DNA of 64,000 bases from Kryptolebias marmoratus. Taxonomy: Eukaryota; Chordata; Actinopteri; Cyprinodontiformes; Rivulidae. Under the pieces are notes generated by a model. The model was not told the origin of the DNA and made no database searches. It saw only the letters and a program-made list of their open reading frames with translations. Numbering within the stretch: the first letter of the stretch is position 1; each line of letters starts with the position of its first letter. Made by a program: the position numbers and the translations under genes. The stretch spans positions 2,859,901 through 2,923,900 of the forward strand of contig NC_051431.1 in assembly GCF_001649575.2 (NCBI RefSeq). Direction: 5' to 3'. This document shows, one piece after another, positions 12,775 to 64,000 of the stretch.

Positions 12775-12895
12775 GATAAAAAAAGATAGAAGAAAGGCAC
12801 AACATTAAAATCATCTGAACAGGATAAGGAAAGAAGACTCAACAGGCTGGAACAGGACTGACTGGATCCAAGAAGAGTTTTGATTAACCAAAAAG
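12775..12895 (+). promoter_or_regulatory. myo7a: Candidate myo7a core promoter and noncoding exon 1
   Basis: A TATA-like GATAAAAAAAG at 12775-12785 is followed by exon-like sequence. That sequence ends at a strong donor, AAAAAG|GTAAGAG, with the exon end at 12895. Mammalian MYO7A begins with a noncoding exon, and the first coding exon here (16992-17059) has its own acceptor, so an upstream noncoding exon is required. This is the best candidate seen, but the start point and even the exon itself are inferred. Confidence 0.45.
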
Positions 12896-15125
12896 GTAAG
12901 AGCGAAACATAATTCATTAATTTATATTCCAGCTTTACGCCTAACGTCTTCATTCTGCGTGTGAGCGTTATCCTGACATTTATTTCTGAAAAAATAATAT
13001 CTGCTACTTGTTAAGGTTTTTGCAATGTGCAGAAAAAGATCAACAGAAAAATACAAATTCAACACTGATATCAGGATTTTAATAAATGTTTCTAAGCAGG
13101 GATGATTGTGATTGACATCTCTATAAAGCTTTATAATTATAGATTTTTTACATTGGGATTATAAATATAATAAATTGTGGTAGAAATGCCACCATTGGTC
13201 CACAGCAAACACCATACCAAATAGAAACTAACATTTTTATATAAAAGAGGGATTCTCAACAGCTTAAAACATTTAATGTAACATGTTTAATGGTTTAATG
13301 GTTTTGTAAAAAGGCTTTTAAAAAAGCTCTTTGTTATGTCACCAAAACAGCCCAACTGGAGTAAAAAAAATGGAATGATCAAACCTTTTTGGGACAATAA
13401 AATCACTTCCCATTTGGGACGCCCTAGAAAGTTCCCTAAAACCGTCTGCTTTTGGGATCAATATTTCACAGCAGCGTCCCATTAGAGGGTTTTACTCCGC
13501 AGGGTGCCTCTCTCAGAGGGGGGCTGGCGATGTTTCCCTCAGGACTAGAAACATGCAGTGAGGGGCAGCCGGTAGATTTAGGTTCACAATTCTTGTTTAA
13601 GTTCAAAAAAAGAACAGGTGAGATGAGCTCTGCTGTCAGATTAGATCTTTATCTGGTATTATTTGTGCAGCTTCTGGAGTCCCACAGTCTGAATTCTGAC
13701 AGTTTAGCCAGGATGAGCAGGGTCCTCAAAATTACCTACATCAAATTTAACATGTGCAAAACAAGAACAGCTCAAAAAAAGGCTCAAACGCTGCAGGACT
13801 CTGCAGAGGCTTATTTATTTTATTTTATCTGAAATATGAAGGTAAATATGCTGCAAAACAGGAGGCAGATTTAATGTGAATACTTGTATGTGCTCTCAAA
13901 CTGTAGTGCATAAAGTGCTCAAATTAAATCTACAAACTCACGTTTTAAAACATTTTTACCTTCAGATTAAATCAAAATGTTCATTAAAAATAAAACATCA
14001 GATTATCATCTTCAGTTTACAAAAACATGCTCGTATTTAAATGTTGTTACAACAGCTTGTTTTTATTCTTTAAGCACTTTTTAAAAAACTATGTACAATA
14101 AACCTCCTCAGTCCCAAACAGGGGCATAGCTAAGGGTGGACCTGGGGGGGCTCAGGCCCGCTCACTTTACGACAAATCCTTTCCAATCAATCTGCCTACA
14201 ATTTATTAATTTCTTTCTTCATTTAAACATGGAAATTAAACATAAAAATAAACTTCTGCATTTCCATTCAACTTTAATAATCTTGGTAAATAAATTTATG
14301 AATACTTTGCTGCGTTAAAACTTTATTTTTCCACCTTTACCTTGTCTCAACTGTGACTGTATGTTACTGATTTAATAATTTGTTGTGTCTGAAGTCTTTC
14401 AGTTGTGCCAGTGAGATTTGTTGTTTTTTTTCTGAATACAGATCATCCTTCAGGAGATTGATGTAATTTTAAGGCCTGCAGAGGTGCAGTATATCAGGAA
14501 TAGTACACAAATACAGATCTTTCATGTATTTTAAAAGCTGTGTTAAATTTTTTGGCTCACCTGTAAATTTATTTCTGGCTAAGATCCCAAACAGCAAAGA
14601 TATAAAACTATTTGATAAATGTTTAACGATGCACAGCTGTGTGGAGTGGCGCTAAATAAAGCACATATGACGGAAAATAACAGCATCTTAATATTAGTAT
14701 CTGGGTTTGAAACTCAGCTGGAGTTTGTATGTTTTCTCTGTGCATGCCTGCTTTTTATTTAGGTACTTTCCTCCTGCATGCAGGCTAGGTTAACTAGTCC
14801 AGTTCAAAATCTGATTTAATTGTGGTTAAAGGTGTGAGTGTTCATGGTGGTTTGTTTCCTGTGATGGACTGGTGACCTGACCAGGGTCTACCCCACCTCT
14901 CGCCCAATGACTGCTGGGAAAATAACGGTACAGAAAATGATCAAAATGATCTCTGAGGATAAAGGGGCTCGAAGTCGCCTGCAATGTTTTGCATCTGAAA
15001 AGGTTGATTAATGAATAATAAGAACTGAAACCTGGAAAACTCAAAGTGTTGCTCCGAGCCAATAACTTACAGGATTTTGTGAAAAGAATAGAAAAACAAA
15101 ACCAGTGGAGAAATACTTGTTGCTT

Positions 15126-15157
<32 letters not shown>
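15126..15157. repeat. (TTG)n microsatellite
   Basis: About ten TTG/GTT units. Confidence 0.9.
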
Positions 15158-15671
15158 CTCACTCACATCTCCATCATTACCTGTCTTCATCTTTGTCTCT
15201 TTTTGTTAATGTGTCTAATCTTAGCAGATATAATCTGATATGTGTGGACAAGCAGGGACTGACTGCACTCAACCTTTGTCCCAGACCTCTGCAGGGGTAA
15301 TTAGCTGCTGAAATATTGATAGCAGTGTGTGTGTGTGAGGGAGAGAGGCACACATCATCTGCATGCATTATGTTGGTATTTATAAGAACTTATAAACATG
15401 TAGACACGTTCTTAACAAGTCATGAAGAAACAAAAAGAGACATTTGGTTTTAAACTGAATACTGCAACATTCATTTCAGCTTCTTTCTCTGTTATTTTGT
15501 TAATACAATTATTTTTTTAAACATTTTTAAGGTTTTGATTCTTGTTTTGACTGTTTTGATGCTAACCAAAGTGTATGATGCAGTTATTATTAACTCATTG
15601 TTTCATAAAAACAATAATTTATTTACTAATTTCTGCCATACAAGCTTCATTTTAAAATTATCTATTAATTA

Positions 15672-15795
15672 CAACCTGATGATACAGCAGCACTGCCATA
15701 GTGGTCACTTCATACCTACTGCCAAGCACGGTGGCGGAGGGTTGATAATATGGGCTTGTTTTCTAGCTTACAGGATTTGTGCATTTGTTATTGTT
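15672..15795 (+). mobile_element. Tc1-like transposase fragment
   Basis: The forward frame reads PTAKHGGGGLIIWACF, matching the conserved KHGGGSVMVWGCF block in the catalytic domain of Tc1-like transposases. Only about 120 bp is recognisable and both catalytic ends are missing. It is unrelated in position to the other Tc1-like remnant in the flot2 intron. Confidence 0.7.
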
Positions 15796-16342
15796 TGGTT
15801 AATTTTAGTCAGAAAATTTGCCAGGTCATGGATAAAGTAACATTTCTTTTTTAAATGATGCTATATTGGAAGTAAATCTTTTAAAAAAAAGGAGAAACAA
15901 ATGACTAAAGACAATCTTATTTTCTGTATGCTTTAGTGCTGTCTCAGTCTTTCACCTACATATATTTCTTATAAAATAGATTCATAAAATAGAATAAAAA
16001 AAACATCAAGAGTTCCATTAGGTTATTTAAACTCAGATTATTTAGATTATTGATATTTTTGTCATGGAAATCCCTTGGTAAATGACCCGCCACATTCTGC
16101 AAACCCTTTTTGCGGCTCGTCGCAGCTGACTCGTGAGGCTAAGTGAGGCGTTCAGGTTTGAATCCAGATTGTGTTTATATGCGTCAGATGTAACTGGAGC
16201 CGGTTCTGGTATCAAAGAGGAGCGTAGGAACAGCGGACAATGAGCTGGAGGTGTCACAGCTGCCGTGCCTCAAAAAGCCAAAGGATCAAACCTCATAGAC
16301 TCATGAACAGAAGCTAAATAATTTACCAGGCCTCGGACCAAT

Positions 16343-16364
16343 ACACACACACACACACACACAC
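16343..16364. repeat. (AC)n microsatellite
   Basis: Eleven AC units. Confidence 0.9.
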
Positions 16365-16496
16365 AGCAGAGGATGTGTGTGAGTTTATATAAGAGTATGA
16401 CCCAAACAGACCGGCTGACATCAGTGTGTCTGAACACCCTGACAGAAGCAGAATTTTAAATTTATAGAGTATTTCGGAGTGTTTAATAACTCTGCT

Positions 16497-16760
16497 CAGT
16501 GGTGAGAGCAGCCATGTTGTTTGGTTTGGAGACAGAACAGGAAGTATCAGAGCTGAAGATGTTGAGGTTCTCCTTGGGAGGGACGAGGATGGACAGGATT
16601 AGGAATGAGGTCATCAGAGGTCCAGCACAGGTTGAAGGACTGGGAGATAAAGTTAGAGACGGTTTGGACATGTCCAGAGGAGGGACAGAAGGATGTTAGA
16701 GACAAAGAGGACATGTATGGATGCAGTTAGAGAGGACATGGAGGGAGTTGGACGTCAGCT
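16497..16760 (+). mobile_element. LINE reverse-transcriptase C-terminal remnant
   Basis: Translation gives ELKMLRFSLGGTRMDRIRNE and IRGPAQVEGLGDKVRD, then, after a frameshift, a GHVQR-like segment and a tail near 16715-16745. This is the well-known C-terminal region of fish non-LTR retrotransposon polyproteins. Small deletions and frame changes make it non-functional. Confidence 0.75.
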
Positions 16761-16769
16761 GCATGCAAC

Positions 16770-16925
16770 TGAGTCAATCCAATCCAAGATGGCTGACACA
16801 GATAATCAACCTTACCAACTACAAAAATGTCTATAACTCAGCCAGTTTTACAGATATTGAGCCCAGATTTGGCATGGTAGTAGCTGAGGGTCATCCCTAT
16901 CACATGTTCTGAGCTCTAACACCTT
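16770..16925 (+). repeat. Interspersed repeat copy 1
   Basis: It contains CAAGATGGCTGACACAG and GGCATGGTAGTAGCTGAGGG, shared with copies at 51963-52110, 55034-55270 and 62967-63170. Copies are diverged. The element type is not assigned. Confidence 0.65.
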
Positions 16926-16991
16926 GAGATCTTTGTAATCGTTAAATATTTGGATTGCTCCTGATGTGTTTTTCTTATTTGTCATTTAAAG

Positions 16992-17041
16992 GCTCTTCAG
17001 GTGACGGCTGATGTCCGCTCAAAAGGACAGAAATCAGAACC

Positions 17042-17059
<18 letters not shown>
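16992..17059 (+). CDS. myo7a: myo7a first coding exon (MVILQQ)
   Basis: The acceptor is CATTTAAAG at 16991 after a T-rich tract, followed by a short 5' UTR and ATG at 17042. Six codons (MVILQQ) follow, then donor CAG|GTAAAC. It is phase 0 and joins directly to GDYVWLDL at 25562, reproducing the mammalian N-terminus. An upstream ATG at 17011 in another frame overlaps the main start. Confidence 0.88.
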
Positions 17060-58182
<41,123 letters not shown>

Positions 58183-58434
58183 ACTTCTTACTGGCAGGAG
58201 GCCGTCGAGCTCATCCGCCTCCTGCGTCCCATTGGTCAGCACTGCAGCTGGGGGCGGAGCTTCTCCCACCAACTGTGGCGGATGAGCCGCAGTCCTTCTG
58301 CTAGTTCGGCGGGGTCGAGTCTCACCGGAGGGGGCTCGTCTGCGAGCAGCGACGACCCCGGCGAAGGGCCCAGTAACTGTTACCTGTACAGCTACGAGGA
58401 AGACGAGCCGTCCAGTGAGGATGACTACCTCTGA
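58183..58434 (+). other. In-frame open extension after the myo7a stop
   Basis: In the same frame as myo7a, 83 sense codons follow TGA 58180-58182 before the next TGA at 58432-58434. About three quarters end in G or C. The predicted tail is Ser-rich then acidic, ending YLYSYEEDEPSSEDDYL. It may be 3' UTR, a readthrough product, or an alternative last-exon segment reached by the acceptor-like TTACTGGCAG at 58188-58197. I do not recognise a homolog. Confidence 0.35.
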
Positions 58435-58760
58435 TCCCCCCCCCCCNGTTTGTCACTCAGCTCCATCCATTTTATAACGCCTGCCACCATAATGTCGTGT
58501 TTCCTGGCTGAATATTAAGGTTAATCCTAATAAAATCAGCTGATTAAGGACAAACTAACGTCAGCCGACAAATAATCTCAACTTCGAGCTTCAAACCCAC
58601 ACATTAAGATGAGCCGAATCTAAACCTGAATAAACACCAACTTTATGTGCAAACAAAACCTCCAACCCAGAATAAAAATCGAACAGGGGCTTTTTTTCAC
58701 TGTGGTAATTCTGACAAAGCCTGAAGAAAAATGAAATAAAGGTATTGGTTTAATAAAACG
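58435..58760 (+). terminator. myo7a: myo7a 3' UTR and polyadenylation signals
   Basis: A C-run with an ambiguous base (N at 58447) is followed by AT-rich sequence with AATAAA at 58529-58534, 58735-58740 and 58752-58757. The last two are the likely cleavage signals. The actual end is not determined. Confidence 0.5.
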
Positions 58761-61700
58761 CTGCTTTTGCATAAAATCAGGAAGTTTTATTACAAACCAA
58801 TGGCTGGAAAATACAGAACAACAGTAATTTAAGAATTTAGAATTACTCTTTTTTTTAACATCTTTAATGCCAACATGATAAAGAAACCAGTAAAACGTGA
58901 ATATTAAATAAAACGAGTCCCTGCAGGAACCTTAATATCAGATCTGATGGGTTTTTTATTATTTATTTTTAGTTATATGAATCTTAAAATGTTCTCAGTC
59001 AAAAAGTTTAATGTTCTCACAGAAATATTTACAGTTCTGGGATTTTTATTGCATGTTTTTTGCTGACGTGGATTTAGAAAAGTAAAAGAAAACCAACATA
59101 TTTTTGGCCTTCAGCTCAAACCGTACGGATTTCTTTTTGTTTAAATTCTTTAACAGATCATTGATTTGTCTCTAGATGAGTTTTTACCTTATATCTAACT
59201 TTTTGGTTACGAGTTACCTAAACTAGTTCTGTTTAGTGATGATATCTGAAGTCTGTGGAGAATTTATTACCCAGAATCCTTTGAGAAGCAGCTGATTTCT
59301 CCTAAACTTAAACTCATGTTAATTATTTCTGCTTTCCATCTGTGTAACTTTGGTTTTAAATCAACAAATCAGCTCAGAAGACTTCCTGGTGTCGTTTATT
59401 GCTGTTTTTCTTCCTTTTAAATCGTTTTTTGTCTGAATCCATGGTGGATAAACAGAGTGGACGCAGATTTGTTTTCACTCTCCTGACGTTTAGATGTTAA
59501 AAGAAGAATTTACATAAAACTTTCTGTTTCAGCCACAAGTCCTGATATAAATTACTTCACAGACTTGTGATCTCGTCATCAAAGAGTTCCTCATTTCAGT
59601 TTTTAAAACTGTGAGGCGTTAGAGTCACAACCTGAGGAGAGTAAAACACTTTACAATCATCTCAAATCTCACATGGGAGGCAAAGATTAGGTTAAAATCA
59701 CATTTAGATAAATAAAACTAGAGACTGATCCTGAACTCCTGCTTCACCATAACCCAGAGTACCTGAACTAATTAATACAAATAATTAAAGCCTCAGACCT
59801 CAGCTCATGAACTACTGTTTTGTGATTTTTATTTGTAACTAACTTTGTTATTGTCTGAACTCTGGTCTTTTTCTTTTAATTTCAGTGTTTTGTGTGTGTG
59901 TTAACCTGAAGTTTAATGAACACAAACAAAGTTTAAACTGTGCCAACTGATTCTGTTCGTTTCTTTGAGAAAAGTAAAACTGTAAACCAGGTTTGTTGTG
60001 AGCTGTCACTTTTTTATACAGAACATTAAACACAACTCATGTGATTCGTCCGGCATAAAAAAATTCTAAATATATTTAACGTTAATGTTTGTAAATTGTG
60101 ACAATTCATGGACATGAAACTTATTTCTATTAAGAACAATCTGCACAGTATTTGAAATTTAAGTCAATAAAAACAGGACAAATTTTTTCTACAGTAATTT
60201 ATTAACAGATGAAAAGGAGCATCTGAATTCAGAAAATTAACAGTAAAAAAGAAAACATGAAAAACAAAGATTTTGTGGAATAAAAAAATCTGTTTTGGTA
60301 CAACACAGAGATCCGAACAAACAGAATATTATTTCATCGACTCATTTTTCTAGTTCCTCTTTTCTAATCCAGACAACATGGTTTGGACACACTTTAAAAA
60401 GTTGAACAGACACAAACACAAGCCTGACGTGAAGAACTTCAGGAGTAAATTTATGGCCAGAAACCTCAGATTTTCTGTGAAATGAACTGAGTTACGGTGC
60501 GTCGTTGGAAACATTCAGGCAACGAAGGAAACGTGTCTCACCGACGACGGCAGGCTCAGAAAATCAGAAGGACTTGAGCTGGATTCAAAGTGGATAAAGA
60601 CTCAGGTCTCAGGTTACCTCTGGGTTTTTACACTGATCCTGTGACGCGTTAGAGCGGCGCAACAAATCATCGGCCATTATCAAGAACCATATATTCACGT
60701 TCTATGTTATAATAACATATTTGGTCAATTCAGCAGACTCTCACCGGCCTTGATGCCCACATCTGGTTTAGATGATGGTGTAGGTAGAAGAATCGCAGCT
60801 CCACAACATGAAGCCACATCACAGAACCAGCACCTACTCGCAAACTCAACTCTGTGACTACCTCCACCATCAACATAACAACAACGGATTAACTTCACCT
60901 CGGCTGGTTCACACAGGACACCGAGGTGGGGAAAAAAGGCGCCTCGGGTCCAATAAGTGTCGGATGAAGGAGTCTTAATTTTGTGTTTTTATTGGAAAGA
61001 CATTTAGCGTTGTCAGAACGGTGAAAAATATTATATTATCAAATAATTCTGATAAACAGGACTGAGTGAAGGCAGCTGAGAGTAAACATTAAAAAGCAGT
61101 GAGACACGTTACAAAATGATCTGATGTGGATCTGGTTTCATAAATGTTTGTTACCTTCGGGTTTAACAAGGGTTTATTTTTGTTTTCCTTTAAAGAATAT
61201 TCACCGTCTGTTTGTTTCAGTTGCTTGCATCAGCTTTCATAAAATAACATGCAGATCAGCATGCAAAGGTCACTTGCATGTGGAAACATTTCAGAACCAA
61301 AACAAAACAAAAAACGGACTGAATGTTTGTCTCTTCGCTTTAGATTCAGCAGCACAAACAGAGTCTGAGGTCAAACATCTGCTGGGTTGAGTTTCTGGTA
61401 AACAAAATAAAATCTGTGCTGCCCACCAGATATTTATCAAAAAAAAAAACAACTTTAATGTTGTGTGACGAATCTTAAAGAATTCCTGAAGAAGTGGTGG
61501 CTTACGCAGGCGATACTGAAGACACGGAGCTGGAAAAGCGCCACAGAGTTTTTAGCTGTTTGCTCAGAAATGTTTCCTGACGTCAGACAGAACCGTCCGG
61601 TTCAGTAAAAAAACCGTTGCCTACGGCACAACTTCAAAAAAAGCTTCTAGAAAACAAAAGTTGGAGAAATCCAACACATGCAAGGCTCAAAATGCAAAGC

Positions 61701-62966
61701 ATCTCTGCAGGAAAAAAAAATCAAAAACCAATGCAGGGCTGCATTGACACCAGACTCGCTCGCTAAAAATGAACGGTCTTATGGTGAAAAACATCATATT
61801 CAATAGAATAAATACAGCTGTGCAGTCAGAACTGTAGCTTAAATGCTTAGCCTACCAAAAAGAGCAGCTATTCTCAACAGGAACACAAATATAGTACAGC
61901 TAAGCACAAATTCAAATGACGTTACGTTGCAGAACATTAGCTAGGTTGCATTTGCTAAGAGGTTTACGAGATTATTGATTTAATTTCTAGCTTCACTTCT
62001 CATTCAGAGGTCCCCGTGTTGCCCTAAAAAGAAAATTACAGAAACTTCTGACTGCAGACAAATATTTCCCACCTACAGACTTGTTCTAAACGAGACCTGA
62101 AGAGTAAAACAGCAAGAAAACGCAGGAACCTCTGATCTGAGATTCATCATCAACCACTGATAGAGTTTTCATCTGTTTACTGTGAAGAGTGAATAAATGG
62201 GTTTAGATCATTTGTAGATGGCTTTTAATGGCACTTACTGCAGCTTCGTCTCAAACGGTGCAGAAATCTGGCACTTACACTTTGGGTTTCAGATCTAAAA
62301 TAAATTTAAAGTTAAAAATCAGGACAACAGCACAAACTGAATGTTTTCAGGAAGTACTGTGTGACTATATTTAAACATAAAGGCTGTTAGATATGGATCC
62401 TCAAAATAATATCAGAGCAGCTGCTTCTAAAATTGGCACAATTTTACAGTAAAAACAAAACCTCGCCTCCGTCCTAAACAATCCTCGTGCTCCTGAGCAG
62501 CGTGGCGTCACTTACTGATACATTCACGTTAGTCCAAACAGACTCAGAAATCCTCTCAAGTCTCGGGTTTACATTCGTTCTGTCAGAAACTCACAAACAC
62601 GGAGAACAGCTTAAAGGAGACCAGTTACGCTCGCTCCCAGCTCGGCCGAATAAAATAATAATAAAATACTCCTCTTCCTTCAGAGGACCTCTTTAAGCCC
62701 GTCCTCCCTCCGGTTAGGCAGTCTGATGTCACGCTTTTTACTCAAGATTAAAAATGTCAACTCAAATCCAGCGTTTTATCTCCTGAAATTAAAAAAGAGA
62801 AGCGTCTCTCATCTGCACCGGCACAGATTACAAAGGAAATGCTCCAGTTATTATTCAAATAACTTGTTTATTTCACAAAATTTGTTTAATTTTTCTTTTA
62901 ACTGCTTGAGTTTAATGAGACTACACAAATGCATCAACTAATCTGATGTTTAAAATGTGTCTCCAG
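58761..62966. other. Region without recognised genes
   Basis: Non-coding, AT-rich sequence with no convincing exon on either strand. It could be intergenic or the long 3' UTR of a convergent minus-strand gene: minus-strand AATAAA signals occur, for example near 58785. No coding evidence supports either reading. Confidence 0.4.
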
Positions 62967-63170
62967 CCTGTTAGCAAAATATCTCATGAACTTGTGGACA
63001 GACTTTAATGAAACTTTGAACATCAGTCGACGTACGTCTACAACTGATGTACAATCCAATTCAAGATGGCCGCCACAGCAGATTAAAGTTCCCAAGCGCA
63101 AGACACTGAGCTAAAATGTGGTGTGGTAGTCGCTGAGAGTCATACTCTGAGTGTTACATCTGGTGAGATC
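62967..63170 (+). repeat. Interspersed repeat copy 4
   Basis: It begins TTAGCAAAATATCTCATGAA and carries CAAGATGGCCGCCACAG and GTGTGGTAGTCGCTGAGAGT, matching copy 3 at 55034. Confidence 0.7.
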
Positions 63171-64000
63171 ATTTATTTTTATTTTCCCAGGTTTGACTGA
63201 AACGGCTACAGCTCTGTCATTTCTCAACATAAATGATTTTCGTCTAAAATTCTGGCATCTTTACTTTTAGTCTTCACGCAGAAGACTGAGTCAGCTTTGA
63301 GGGCAAGCTGTGAAAGAAATCTGCAGCTGGCTGACTTTAGCTTGTTCTAAAAGCAAAAAGATAAAGTTTTAAACCCAGACTAGTCTTTAGAGCGAAACGG
63401 GAAAAGCATAAGAGGTCTCCTTTAAGACGTGGTTTTAAGTCTAACCTCATGCATCCACACGACTGACAATAAAAACTAGAGCTTATGCATAAAATATTAT
63501 ACTGTAGATGTCCAGATGTCTCCTGCTCTGCTTTTCCTGCTGTCATAATGAGAAAACTTCAGCGTTCCTCCTTTACAAACGTTTGGTTTTCAGGACGTGG
63601 CGTCAGTAAAGCAGAGCTCCTGTCTTCACCTCAGCCGGTGCTGCTGAATGATCGGGACGTTACAGTCTGATAAGTGTTGTAATGGGATGGGTGGTGGTTG
63701 GGTGGTGTTTCAGCCCAGTCTTTCTGCTCCATCCTGATGACATAACTCATCGGGTCAGCAGTTCAGTCACGCAGGTCTTTTTCTCCCAGAAAAACTCCCA
63801 TCTTTAACTTCTACGTCTGTATTCCCGCCTCTTTTCTACTTTAGCTAATGGTTAGAAAAAGACGCTCTGGATTTAATCACTTTTCCTATCAATTCTGATA
63901 TCTAACATCTGGAAACTGCTGTTCTTTTGATCATTTCTTGTAATTTGTTTGCATCTTTCTTGCCTTCGCTCCTGCCCGCCTCCCCTTGCCGTCACTCCTC
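63171..64000. other. Right-hand end, nothing supported
   Basis: A minus-strand reading near 63726-63799 (EFFWEKKTCVTELLTR then stop) is the only faintly coding-like segment. It is open for about 20 codons and not recognised. Confidence 0.3.

Larger units (their letters stand above)
12896..16991. other. myo7a: Presumed myo7a intron 1
   Basis: AT-rich non-coding sequence with a Tc1-like fragment, TTG and AC microsatellites and a LINE fragment, each listed separately. Nothing else recognised. Confidence 0.4.

Noticed and set aside
13452..13832. 126-codon plus-strand frame
   Set aside because: No recognisable domain, not flanked by convincing splice sites, and AT-rich codon use unlike the neighbouring real exons.
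15535..15840. 101-codon frame as a host gene
   Set aside because: Only the KHGGGG...WACF part is recognisable and it is Tc1 transposase. The rest is low-complexity AT-rich sequence.
16499..16699. 66-codon frame as a host gene
   Set aside because: The sequence matches the C-terminal end of fish retrotransposon polyproteins and is frameshifted.

Overview
The window is from a vertebrate nuclear genome, almost certainly a ray-finned (teleost) fish. It has long AT-rich introns with consensus splice sites, CA/TG and TAA microsatellites, and remnants of Tc1-like, hAT-like, L2-like and other LINE elements and a tRNA-headed SINE of kinds common in teleosts. Both recognised genes are vertebrate-type multi-exon genes. 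No bacterial, phage, CRISPR or viral gene was recognised.

Layout. (1) 256-11054, minus strand: nine coding exons of flot2 (flotillin-2), from the start codon to about residue 366. The last 60 or so residues lie off the left edge. Its introns hold a minisatellite and several transposon remnants. (2) About 11055-17000: the divergent promoter region. It contains CTCF-like sites, a candidate TATA-type promoter and noncoding exon near 12.8 kb, and repeats. (3) 17042-58182, plus strand: a complete unconventional myosin VIIa gene, myo7a. I call 49 coding exons whose lengths sum to 6531 nt (2176 residues plus stop), very close to human MYO7A, and reading phase agrees at every junction. Domain order is motor, IQ motifs, single alpha-helix, MyTH4-FERM, SH3, MyTH4-FERM. 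(4) 58183-64000: the myo7a 3' end, with an unusual coding-like extension after the stop, then about 5 kb with no recognisable gene.

The two genes are head to head. Flotillin-2 is a lipid-anchored membrane scaffold. Myosin VIIa is an actin motor of hair cells, retinal pigment epithelium and photoreceptors. I see no reason to infer a shared pathway.

The most interesting signals are inside myo7a: a U12-type AT-AC intron (53119-53195); two candidate in-frame microexons in the motor domain (18 nt at 27989-28006, 42 nt at 35885-35926); a possible alternative N-terminus (17735-17833 plus 24166-24270) near a candidate RFX X-box and CRX site; two short introns that are open in frame; an 83-codon open extension after the stop; and a 217-bp tandem array with a CTCF-like motif in every unit. 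All exon calls were made by eye from splice signals, reading phase and remembered family sequence. No alignment or transcript data were available.
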